Made by a program: the position numbers and the translations under genes. A DNA stretch of 64,000 bases from Dermabacter sp. (GTDB taxonomy: Bacteria; Actinomycetota; Actinomycetes; Actinomycetales; Dermabacteraceae), in assembly GCA_030538475.1 (NCBI GenBank), contig JAUNTX010000002.1:124001-188000 (forward strand), in the 5' to 3' direction. The notes beneath the pieces were generated by a model. The model was not told the origin of the DNA and searched no databases. It worked only from the letters and a program-made list of their open reading frames with translations. Of this stretch, positions 8,361-16,471 are shown piece after piece. Numbering within the stretch: position 1 is the first letter of the stretch; the number at the start of each line of letters is the position of its first letter.

Positions 8361-9090
8361 GCAGGGCCTCCGTCGGCAGGGGGCGCACGCGGCGGGCGGC
8401 GAGGAGGTAGCGCACGAGAAGGGTGAGCAGGAAGCCGAGCAGGCCCGCGAACAGCGGCTGGTTCGGCACGAGCAGCAGGGCGACGCCGAAGCTGGCCGCG
8501 CCGAGCAGCAGGGAGGGCACCTGGGCCTTCGTGCGGCACGCGTCGAGCGTGAGCGTGATGAACAGGGCGCACAGCGCGAAGTCGAGGCCGCGGATGGGTC
8601 CGGGAAGGAGCGCCCCGAGGCTCACCCCGGCGAGCCCGCCGCCCACCCAGTACGCCTGGAGCGAGGCCTGCAGGGCGATGAGGCGCCACGGACTCCAGCC
8701 CTCGGGGTGCGCGGCGGTGATCGCATACGCCTCGTCGGTCAGTGCATACATCGAGTACACCTTCGCGAGCGGGTTCTTGATTGTGGCAAGCGGGAAGGAG
8801 AAGGCGTAGAACACGTGCCGGAAATTCACGAGGAGCGTGGTGAGCGCAATCGTGGCCACGGGCGTCAGCGAAGTGATGAGGCCGATGAGCAGGAGTTCGA
8901 GCGAGCCTGCGTAGCCGAAAATACTCAGGGCAGGCGCCATCCACCACGGCAGGCCCGACTGGACCACGAGCAGGCCGAACGCGATCCCGAGCGGGAACAT
9001 GCCGAGCCCCGCACCGGCCGACATCCGCACGCCCGTGGCGATTTCCGCGCGCCGGGTGGGGGCGGGTGGCAGGGAGGGTGGGGAACTCAC
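8353..9090 (-). CDS. azlC: AzlC family branched-chain amino acid exporter, large subunit
   Basis: A 245-residue polytopic membrane protein with the AzlC core: GVRMSAGAGLGMFPLGIAFG, an FGYAGSLELLLIGL helix and the LVNFRHVFYAFS signature. It should form the two-component amino acid exporter with the overlapping AzlD. A GTG start is used, and CACGAT lies 6 nt upstream, fitting the leaderless pattern of this chromosome. No Lrp-type regulator is adjacent. Confidence 0.9.
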   Translation of the reverse strand: MSSPPSLPPAPTRRAEIATGVRMSAGAGLGMFPLGIAFGLLVVQSGLPWWMAPALSIFGYAGSLELLLIGLITSLTPVATIALTTLLVNFRHVFYAFSFPLATIKNPLAKVYSMYALTDEAYAITAAHPEGWSPWRLIALQASLQAYWVGGGLAGVSLGALLPGPIRGLDFALCALFITLTLDACRTKAQVPSLLLGAASFGVALLLVPNQPLFAGLLGFLLTLLVRYLLAARRVRPLPTEALHD

Positions 9091-9191
9091 GTGTCTATCG
9101 TGGCATACCCAAGAAGAGCCGCAACACCTCTATGAGAGTCCGCCACTGACATGCATCTCCAGTGCCCGAAGGGCTTCCGCTGAACTTTTCC

Positions 9192-9221
9192 TTGACACGC
9201 CGCGCACATTGCCCGTACGCT
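9192..9221 (+). promoter_or_regulatory. Promoter of the bacteriocin locus
   Basis: TTGACA (9192-9197), an 18-nt spacer and TACGCT (9216-9221) make the best sigma-A-like promoter in the window. It lies about 100 nt before the bacteriocin start. The long leader contains AGACC/GGTCT inverted-repeat arms that could pair. Confidence 0.6.
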
Positions 9222-9318
9222 GCGGGTAGACCCTGCATACCACAACACACGACCTACAGAGCTGTAGACCATAGCGCGGAGGGTCTGCGCTTTTACCATG
9301 CTACGGAGATGTACAACC

Positions 9319-9723
9319 ATGAAGAAACTTATCAACACTGCTGTTGCATTTGGATTCTCAGCTGCATTGGTTCTCGGACTGGCGGCAAACGCTAACGCTG
9401 AAACCCTGGGGTGGGATGAAGACGCTAGCAGCAACAGTGCACCATCTGAAATTTCTTTCCGTTCGAATGTCAAGCATACAGGCAAAGCCGAAGAGAAGAC
9501 TATTCGCGGCACGACGAACAAGCGTGCTCACGGGTGGACGACTTGGGTCGGCCAGTACCACTACACGCGTGCGCGACTAGAGAAAGGCAAAAAGGTCACT
9601 GGAGATTCGGGTCGCAAATGGGGGAATAATGGAACTGAAGCCGTTTCTCCGTGGAAGCCCTACTACCTCCTAAGTGGCAATCTTGAAAGTCCCGGTTCGG
9701 CAAAAACTTATTACGGGAAGTAG
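9319..9723 (+). CDS. Lactococcin 972-like secreted bacteriocin precursor
   Basis: A 134-residue preprotein. It has a Sec signal peptide (MKKL, hydrophobic 8-22, ANA cleavage after residue 27) and a mature part of about 107 residues without cysteine. The C-terminal half has the spaced aromatic/basic pattern of the lactococcin 972 family: YHYTRARLEKGK, then SGRKWG, and a final GSAKTYYG. Family members bind lipid II and block septum formation. The membrane protein and ABC ATPase that follow match the known lactococcin 972 gene order. Codon use is AT-richer than the surroundings, which suggests transfer. The ATG at 9319 has GGAG upstream. Confidence 0.7.
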   Translation: MKKLINTAVAFGFSAALVLGLAANANAETLGWDEDASSNSAPSEISFRSNVKHTGKAEEKTIRGTTNKRAHGWTTWVGQYHYTRARLEKGKKVTGDSGRKWGNNGTEAVSPWKPYYLLSGNLESPGSAKTYYGK

Positions 9724-9741
9724 GAACGCTATTAAACGAAC

Positions 9742-9767
9742 GAGAGGGCGCCAAATGGCGCCCTCTC
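9742..9767 (+). terminator. Strong hairpin between bacteriocin and transporter genes
   Basis: Perfect 12-bp arms GAGAGGGCGCCA and TGGCGCCCTCTC are separated by AA. There is no clear U tract after the stem. It may act as a weak terminator, attenuator or 3' end stabiliser, so that the bacteriocin is made in excess over the transporter. The candidate ATG of the next gene lies in the loop. Confidence 0.6.
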
Positions 9768-10678
9768 AATGTTGGGACAGAGATTTGCGCATACCCCCTA
9801 TTGTAAGAATCTTCTTTCTACACCTACTAATATTTTCGCTGGCAGCGATGGCCCTGATGTATCTGACAGCCCAATCTGCTTTGCTACGTGAAGCAAATTC
9901 TGGGTACTCGCCAAGCGCGCTCGCAGTGAATGGCTCTCCACCTAAAGCCTTGATAGCCGCGAAGCGCGACGGACTCAAAGTTGCGATCTTTGTGCCGAGC
10001 CCAGATGATCCGAGCATTCAGTTCCTTGCTGCCACCGGCGGCCTACAGGGCGAAATTCCAACGCATGACACAAGTTGGCTCGTTAACGATGAGCGACCGG
10101 GAGCCTTGGTGGGCAGTGAAGTATTAGCTCAGTATATGGCCAGCGATTACGATACACCTATCGCCGCTAGATTGGGCTCGCAAGATGCGAGCCTTCTCGG
10201 GAACATGGTGATTATATACGATCCAAGTACGGTAGAAGTACAGCAGCCCGGGACCTTTGTGATCGACGGGCCTGATGCGGCAAACTTGGCTAATCAGTTC
10301 GATTTTCAATCCGAAAAGCGTGAAGGCCTATCGAGACGCACCTCAGTGGACGCTGTAGCGCCCTTGATGCTCACTTTGGTGGCTATATTATTGCCAATCT
10401 GTTCTTTGCTAACTGGCATACTGTTTGGACAATGGTATAAGATGCGCGACAGGGTTGCGATTATCACTGGATCGAACATCTACCGATTGCAGTTTGCAAG
10501 AGGTGCAATGTTCGCGGCTTTAGGTTTTGTAGCTTCAACATGTGTCGGCGCGATATCTTACATGTCGCAGCCCACAACCTTCGATACGCGAACGTATTTG
10601 GCAGCAGTTGGCGCGCTCATGACCACTTCACTTATTGCGCTCATCTTGAGCTCTCTGCGCAGAAAGTCGCAATCTTAG
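9755..10678 (+). CDS. FtsX-like bacteriocin-associated permease, N-terminal half protein
   Basis: About 307 residues: one transmembrane helix near the N-terminus, a roughly 170-residue extracytoplasmic domain, and three C-terminal helices (VAPLMLTLVAILLPICSLLT, FARGAMFAALGFVAS, AAVGALMTTSLIALIL). This 1+3 topology is that of FtsX/MacB permeases. In the lactococcin 972 system the partner is one protein of about 660 residues with both halves; here the second half is a separate gene. The start is uncertain: ATG 9755 falls inside the hairpin, and TTG 9785 is an alternative. Codon use is AT-rich. Confidence 0.65.
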   Translation: MAPSQCWDRDLRIPPIVRIFFLHLLIFSLAAMALMYLTAQSALLREANSGYSPSALAVNGSPPKALIAAKRDGLKVAIFVPSPDDPSIQFLAATGGLQGEIPTHDTSWLVNDERPGALVGSEVLAQYMASDYDTPIAARLGSQDASLLGNMVIIYDPSTVEVQQPGTFVIDGPDAANLANQFDFQSEKREGLSRRTSVDAVAPLMLTLVAILLPICSLLTGILFGQWYKMRDRVAIITGSNIYRLQFARGAMFAALGFVASTCVGAISYMSQPTTFDTRTYLAAVGALMTTSLIALILSSLRRKSQS

Positions 10679-10680
10679 AG

Positions 10681-11952
10681 ATGGAAATATTCTTTGATGT
10701 TCGCCGTAACGGGCTCGCCACCCTTTTAAAAGCGTTCATTACGACCCTCTTCTTGGCGAGCGCCTACTCAGTTATAAGCTTCACAGAATCGACGGACTCA
10801 GCCGTCAACTCACAGTTTGGCGAATCAAATAACCGCAATCTCTACAGTATCACCGATTCTGTGACAGATCCCGGCGCCTTCGAACAGAAGCGTCAGGATC
10901 CCCAGTCACTTGAATCAATTGCAAAGTTTTATAACTTTCTCAACGCAAGTTCGACACTCACTCTACTGTCCGCTTTTGACCAACCAGTACCAATTTTGGA
11001 CTTCGCAGGCGGCATGAGATTCGATGCATGGCGCTCCGACAACCCTGATGCAGGAGGCTTCTACGTCGATCCCGGAACAGGAAAGCCGACACTAGATGTG
11101 CTTTCGATGCAGATGAACCAGAATGTCTTCGACTTCTACGGACTCACCATTTCTGACGGCTCGGGCATCGCCTGGGGCGCAATCGATTACTCGGATTCCG
11201 AGATTCCTATCTTGCTAGGCCATAACTATACAGGAATTTACTCCGTCGGCGACACCCTGGACGGAGCCTTGTATTCAAAGGGGGTCACATTTAGGGTGGT
11301 TGGATTCCTTTCGAAGAACAGCTCAATGTTTTTCAAGAATACCAACAACTTTTTTCTCGATGACTATATGATCATACCCTATCCTCCAGCACTGCAGGCA
11401 ACTGAACTCGACGATCTAGGCTTTTTTGGGATCTTGGCATTCGCCATGCTCAACGCGGACATTGCGGCACCAAAAGATCTCCCGTCTGAACATGTGTTAC
11501 GCAGGGTTGAATCTTTCTCGCAACGAGCAGGCTTCGATGAGTACGCTTTCATCGACGTGCCCCAGTATCTTACGCAGTACTCTTTAACGCGATCGATACT
11601 AATCGAAAATCAAGCGCTTTTGGTCTCGCTCATGGCTGCTGTGACCCTGTGCACCCTTCTCGCTCTGCTAAACATAAGCAAGTTCATCGCTAGACGCAGG
11701 GCGAGCACCATGAAAATAAGGTGGAAGCTCGGAGATTCTGGCAACTCGCTCAATTGGCGCGTTCTCGCAATGACGTTGCTCGACTGGCTTCTCGCTGGTT
11801 GCCTATTCGTTTCGATATACGTCGCCTTACCGAGTTCCGGATCAAGCGCAGTTCTTGGCGTACTTTTTGTTCTGGTTACACTCGCCCTCGCAGATGTTTT
11901 AGTCTCGTTATACATATGTTCTAGATTCCGAAACGGAGTGTACATAGCTTGA
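10681..11952 (+). CDS. FtsX-like bacteriocin-associated permease, C-terminal half protein
   Basis: A 423-residue membrane protein with an N-terminal helix (LKAFITTLFLASAYSVISF), a large extracytoplasmic domain of about 300 residues, and three C-terminal helices ending near SLYICSRF. Its topology mirrors the preceding protein, so the two probably form a heterodimeric permease driven by the next gene's ATPase. The ATG follows the upstream stop by 2 nt (translational coupling). A longer open frame begins at 10540, but that part overlaps the previous gene. The role, immunity or export, is inferred from lactococcin 972 loci. Confidence 0.68.
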   Translation: MEIFFDVRRNGLATLLKAFITTLFLASAYSVISFTESTDSAVNSQFGESNNRNLYSITDSVTDPGAFEQKRQDPQSLESIAKFYNFLNASSTLTLLSAFDQPVPILDFAGGMRFDAWRSDNPDAGGFYVDPGTGKPTLDVLSMQMNQNVFDFYGLTISDGSGIAWGAIDYSDSEIPILLGHNYTGIYSVGDTLDGALYSKGVTFRVVGFLSKNSSMFFKNTNNFFLDDYMIIPYPPALQATELDDLGFFGILAFAMLNADIAAPKDLPSEHVLRRVESFSQRAGFDEYAFIDVPQYLTQYSLTRSILIENQALLVSLMAAVTLCTLLALLNISKFIARRRASTMKIRWKLGDSGNSLNWRVLAMTLLDWLLAGCLFVSIYVALPSSGSSAVLGVLFVLVTLALADVLVSLYICSRFRNGVYIA

Positions 11953-12602
11953 AACAGTTGAATCTTAAGTCGCTAAGCAAGTCGTTCGCGGAACCCAACG
12001 GCGGCAAGCGTGAGCTCTTCAGGGAGGTTGATCTTGAGGTCGGGAAGGATACCCCATCTCTCGCAATTTTAGGGCGCAGTGGTGCGGGCAAGAGTACACT
12101 CCTCAACGTCATAGCTGGCCTCGATCTTAAGTATGGAGGTGAGTACCGGATAGATGGACGGTTAGTGCCTCGCAAGGAGATTGAAATGTCCAGGATCCGA
12201 AAAGAGGAGTTCGGCATCATCACGCAACATTACGATCTTTTGCGAGAACGCACCGCTCTACAGAATGTTGTTCTTGGGCATGTAGGATCCCGCGCCTCTG
12301 CGAAGGTCGCCGCCACTAAAGCTCTTGAGCGTGTGGGGGTGGGACGCCTTTTGCACACCCCAGTCCGTCTCATGTCTGGTGGTGAGGCCCAGAGGGTGGC
12401 GATTGCCCGGGCGATAGTTAAGTCTCCCTCGGTCATTCTTGCCGATGAACCAACTGGAGCGCTGGATGAGGCAAATGAACATCTTGTCCTGGAGCTCTTC
12501 AAAGAATTTATGGAGGATGGCAGCTTAGTGATTGTCGCTACCCACAGCAAGCGGGTTGCAAGTATCTGCCATTCTAGATTAGCTCTTTCGGCCGCATTTT
12601 GA
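11949..12602 (+). CDS. MacB/LolD-like ABC transporter ATP-binding protein of the bacteriocin locus
   Basis: A 217-residue ABC ATPase: Walker A GRSGAGKST, Q-loop ITQHYD, signature MSGGEAQR (LSGGQ variant), Walker B VILADEP with GALD, and H-loop ATHS. Length and sequence fit the MacB/LolD family that works with FtsX-type permeases, here the two preceding half proteins. The TTG start overlaps the upstream TGA by 4 bp (TTGA). It lies in the AT-richer island. No terminator is evident downstream. Confidence 0.88.
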   Translation: MKQLNLKSLSKSFAEPNGGKRELFREVDLEVGKDTPSLAILGRSGAGKSTLLNVIAGLDLKYGGEYRIDGRLVPRKEIEMSRIRKEEFGIITQHYDLLRERTALQNVVLGHVGSRASAKVAATKALERVGVGRLLHTPVRLMSGGEAQRVAIARAIVKSPSVILADEPTGALDEANEHLVLELFKEFMEDGSLVIVATHSKRVASICHSRLALSAAF

Positions 12603-12828
12603 GCGACATTCTGAGTTTTCCTTTTGGAGCCTTATGGTTTCCCGATAGTTAATCGCGCCATTCAACGCCTGTGACACGCTGCGACGAGCAATCGGGTATG
12701 TCGGTTCTTCGGATGTTGAGCGTGGGCGCGCTGGTGGTGCGGAAAATCTGGGGATAGCCGTCGAGGTCCTCGGTGGTGAGCGGACTCTTGCCTCTGGCTC
12801 GCACCAAGACTTCAACTATGCCCATCAC

Positions 12829-13606
12829 TTGCGTATGCCATGCCGCTTTCGATCGATGCGACCTCCGCCCATTGGCTTCCCCAGACTTCAGCTGTTTGAA
12901 GTCACAAAGGCTCTGCCGGGCCTGATGCTCAAGCTGGAGTTCTGCGATCCGGTCTTCGGTTGTCCCTGCTTCGGAATCATCGCCACAGGTCACAGTCACG
13001 TGATGGTTGAGGTGATCGATGCGCCCTGGGCGGGCCAGCCGGAGCGGATCGAAGGATCTCACCAGGATGGTCGACCTGACCCAGACCCCAACCGACGGCC
13101 AAGCTTCTCCATCTCGTACACGGTCAGTCCAGGACGGTCTATCGCGACTGACTCAACCAACGCACCTCGATTGGGGAGATCATGACGCTGGACCCATCTC
13201 AGGGGTGCAAGAACGTGATCGATAGCCACTTCGAAGACGCCACCGGCGCGGACGATGACGTGCGCCGCCGAATCCAGTAGGAGACACTTGGCAATCCCGG
13301 CAGCACGGTGATTCGCTCTACGGAATCCGCCACATCCTTCGCGCCTGGCGAGAACGCCTCACCAAGGACCAGCAGACCCATCTGGCCAGCGCGTTCGCGG
13401 CCCAGCCCAGACAGGTCGCAACCGAGGTCGACTACGAGTGCGTACAGGACCTCCGCGCAGTCTTCCCCAACCCACCCCTCAACCAGGGACGCCGCCTCGC
13501 GGAGAACCTCATCAACACGCTGCCATCCTGCGCGATCCTTGAGATCGCCTGGCTTCGAAAGACACTATGACTGGGGAAGACCGCGTTCACAACCTTACAG
13601 GGAAGT
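12829..13606 (+). pseudogene. Decayed ISL3-family transposase
   Basis: Translated segments line up with ISL3 transposases only if frames are changed. Near 12950-13040 a zinc-finger-like part reads GCPCFGIIATGH followed by VEVIDAPWAG. Near 13055-13080 there is LTRMVDLTQ. Around 13180-13280 comes MTLDPSQGCKNVIDSHFEDA, then VRRRIQ and a stop. At 13313-13567 there is DSLYGIRHILRAW, then the helical C-terminus NQGRRLAENLINTLPSC and EIAWLRKTL before another stop. The central catalytic part and parts of both ends are missing. No intact ORF or terminal repeats were recognised. The flanks 12603-12828 and 13607-13756 show no gene. Confidence 0.7.
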
Positions 13607-13756
13607 CCGGCTAGGCTCCGGGCTCTGGAGCGCAATCCTACGTGCATCCAACATTCCGGCAACATACCCGTCATTTGCGACGAGTCACTATAGCCGCCGC
13701 TTCGTGAACCGCAAGGTTAGGCTTGTGCGGATGAAACGTTCCCTCTAGGAGAGACC

Positions 13757-14365
13757 ATGTCACGGACAGGCAAGTCTGCGCGACCCATCGCGCCCTCGAC
13801 GACGCAGCAGAGCGCAGGCGGTGGGGGTGCTCGCTCGAGCATGCCGACTCGGCGTGCTGTCGCTCGAGGCCTCGTGTGGACCACCCCTACCCTCGTGGTT
13901 GCCTCAGCAGCACCGGCGTACGCTTCTTCCTTTCAGGACATCACTGTGGGCAAGACGGTATGCACTGATGCCTCGCGAACGCTGAATAGGATCCCGTTCA
14001 CTGTCTCGACAAACAATGCGTCGACGTCGCTTCAGCCAGGGTCAGTTTTTACGGTCCAGTATTCGGGTGGGTCGACGACTCCGACATGGAGTGGCACCCT
14101 GGCCGCGAACTCCACGGCAGTGATCAGGCCGGGAAATAACACCAGCACCAACGGGGGACGGTACGGCACGATTGTCCTGACGCTGGTGAACCCGATGCCG
14201 CCCAACACGACGTGGACTCTGGACATCATCATGGATATTGGTGGCTTTGTCACCGGGCAGTCCACACGCTTGTCCCTCACCACCGCCGTTCCTTCCACAG
14301 CAAACTCCAACGGCTCAAACGACACCGCTAGTCACGAGATGTACTTCGGTGGATGCAGAAACTAG
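13757..14365 (+). CDS. Tat-exported hypothetical protein
   Basis: A 202-residue protein with a 30-residue Ser/Gly-rich lead, a twin-arginine motif (TRRAVARGL, Arg32-Arg33), a hydrophobic stretch and AYA cleavage near residue 56. The mature part is Thr/Ser/Asn-rich and predicted beta-rich, with one Cys near each end (TVCTDAS and FGGCRN) that could form a disulfide. It resembles the many short actinobacterial exported proteins of Ig-like type, but I recognise no named family. AGGAGA precedes the ATG. It sits between the IS remnant and the BCCT gene. Confidence 0.72.
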   Translation: MSRTGKSARPIAPSTTQQSAGGGGARSSMPTRRAVARGLVWTTPTLVVASAAPAYASSFQDITVGKTVCTDASRTLNRIPFTVSTNNASTSLQPGSVFTVQYSGGSTTPTWSGTLAANSTAVIRPGNNTSTNGGRYGTIVLTLVNPMPPNTTWTLDIIMDIGGFVTGQSTRLSLTTAVPSTANSNGSNDTASHEMYFGGCRN

Positions 14366-14504
14366 CACCAAGCTCGGCCTCATCGGGCCGCCGCGTGTCT
14401 CTGACCACGGAAAACGCTATTTTCCCGCGGGGTGTGGGCGAACCTCGGTAGCGTAGCCACCGCCCACGATCCACTCCAAAATCTGGCACACCCCAGGGAG
14501 AACT

Positions 14505-16400
14505 ATGAGCACGCCCGACACGCCGCGAACAAGCACCCGCGCCTCGCGCTTCTTCCGCGACATCACCGAATACCCCCACGGGATTCACCCGGCGCTCGTG
14601 CCCGGCGTGTCCATCGAGGATCAGAAGGTCCGCTACGGCGTGGATCGCGGCATCATCGCCGCCGTCGGCCTGGCCGTCATCGCGTTCGTCGCGTGGGGCA
14701 TCGCCAACCCGCCGCAGGTGCTCGAATACTCCACGGCCGCGCTCGGCTGGGTCATGACGAACCTCGGGTGGCTGTTCAACTCGGTGGCGATCGGCATGGT
14801 CGTGTTCCTCGTGGTCATCGCGTGCTCGAAGTTCGGGCGCATCCCGCTGGGCCTCGACGACGAGAAGCCGCAGTATTCGACCGCGTCGTGGGCAGCGATG
14901 CTGTTCGCGGCCGGCATCGGGATCGGCATCATCTTCTTCGGCCCCCTCGAACCCCTCACCTACTACGTGAGCCCGATGGAGGGCCTGTACGAGCCCGCCA
15001 CGGTCGAGGCGGTCAAGGGCGCGCTCGCGCAGTCGGCCCTGCACTGGGGCGTCAACGCGTGGGCAATCTACGCCATCGTCGGCCTCGCGGTCGCCTACGT
15101 CTCCTTCCGCCGCGGCCGCGTGCCGCTCATGAGCTCGATCCTCACGCCCCTGTGGGGCGGGGACTCAAACTCGCTCGGCGCCCGCTTCATCGACGGCCTC
15201 GCGATCATCGCGACCCTGTTCGGCACGGCCGCCTCGCTCGGCATCGGCGCCCTGCAGATCGGACGCGGCTTCGAGCTCGTCACCGGCTGGTCGCCCGGCG
15301 TCAACACCGCTGCCCTCATCATCATCGTCATCCTCACGATCGGCACGATCATCTCCGCCGTCTCGGGCGTGGCCAAGGGCATTCGGATGCTCTCGAACGT
15401 CAACATGGCGCTCGCGGTGGGCCTCGCCCTGTTCTTCTTCGTCGTGGGCCCCACGGTGTTCCTCATGAACATCATTCCCGGCGTCATCATGAGCTACGCC
15501 GTGAACGCCCCCGAGATGCTCGCGGCCACGACCGCCGATTCGCCCGAGGTGCGCCAGTTCCTCAGCTCGTGGACCACGTTCTACTGGGCGTGGTGGGTGA
15601 GCTGGGCGCCGTTCGTGGGCGTGTTCGTGGCGAAGATTTCCCGCGGCCGCACCGTGCGCCAGTTCGTGTTCGGCGTGCTGCTCATCCCGAGCAGCATCAT
15701 CATCCTCGCGTTCACGATCCTCGGCGGCACCGCCGTGTGGCTCCAGCGCGAATACGGCACGCTCGTGCCGGGTGATGACCCGGAGAACCTTCCCGCGGCG
15801 GCCGACGTCTTCTTCCTCGTGCTCGACTACCTGCCCGGCGCCGAGTTCGTCGCGCCCGTGGTCATGGTCATGCTCGCGATCTTCTTCATCACGACCGCGG
15901 ATTCTGCCTCGCTCGTCAACAGTCAGCTGAGCCAGAAGGGCAACCCGGAGCCGCGGCGCCTCATCACCGCGTTCTGGGCGGTGGCGATGGCCGGGATCGC
16001 GGTGGTTATGCTGCTCATGGGCGGCTCGAACGCCTTGCAGGGCCTGCAGAACCTCATCACCATCACGGCGCTGCCGTTCAGCGTGGTGCTCGTGCTCATG
16101 GCCGTGGCACTGTTCAAGGAGATGCGCACCGATCCGTTCATCATTCGCCGCCAGTTCGAGAAGGCCGCGATCTCGAACGCGATCGTGCACGGCATCGAGG
16201 ACTACGGCGACAACTTCGAGCTGTCGGTGAGCCCCACGGCCCCGGATTCGGAGCGGGCGGCGGGCGCGGCCTTCGATTCGACGGCCGACGAGGTGACGGG
16301 GTGGTACACCCGCACCGACGAGGATGGCAACGTGATCGAGTTCGACTACTCGACCGGCGAATACGTGAGCGACGACCCCGACAAGGACGCGAACGCCTAA
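14505..16400 (+). CDS. BCCT family betaine/carnitine/choline transporter
   Basis: A 631-residue sodium- or proton-coupled secondary transporter for quaternary ammonium osmolytes, with twelve predicted transmembrane helices. The family core is present: AAGIGIGIIFFGPLEPL in helix 3, a Trp-rich FYWAWWVSWAPFVG segment in helix 8, and ARxSRGRTVR-like ISRGRTVRQF after it. The C-terminal 100 residues are acidic and cytoplasmic, where BetP-type proteins sense osmotic stress. AGGGAG lies just before the ATG. It stands alone on the plus strand. Confidence 0.93.
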   Translation: MSTPDTPRTSTRASRFFRDITEYPHGIHPALVPGVSIEDQKVRYGVDRGIIAAVGLAVIAFVAWGIANPPQVLEYSTAALGWVMTNLGWLFNSVAIGMVVFLVVIACSKFGRIPLGLDDEKPQYSTASWAAMLFAAGIGIGIIFFGPLEPLTYYVSPMEGLYEPATVEAVKGALAQSALHWGVNAWAIYAIVGLAVAYVSFRRGRVPLMSSILTPLWGGDSNSLGARFIDGLAIIATLFGTAASLGIGALQIGRGFELVTGWSPGVNTAALIIIVILTIGTIISAVSGVAKGIRMLSNVNMALAVGLALFFFVVGPTVFLMNIIPGVIMSYAVNAPEMLAATTADSPEVRQFLSSWTTFYWAWWVSWAPFVGVFVAKISRGRTVRQFVFGVLLIPSSIIILAFTILGGTAVWLQREYGTLVPGDDPENLPAAADVFFLVLDYLPGAEFVAPVVMVMLAIFFITTADSASLVNSQLSQKGNPEPRRLITAFWAVAMAGIAVVMLLMGGSNALQGLQNLITITALPFSVVLVLMAVALFKEMRTDPFIIRRQFEKAAISNAIVHGIEDYGDNFELSVSPTAPDSERAAGAAFDSTADEVTGWYTRTDEDGNVIEFDYSTGEYVSDDPDKDANA

Positions 16401-16471
16401 TCCTGCATAGCGCGTCACACCCCGCTGGTATTACTCTCTGAGGCATCACTGTCTTCACGAGGGGAAAGCAC

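Noticed and set aside
12649..13062. 137-residue minus-strand open frame
   Set aside because: It is antisense to recognisable ISL3 transposase blocks and has no ribosome site or family features.
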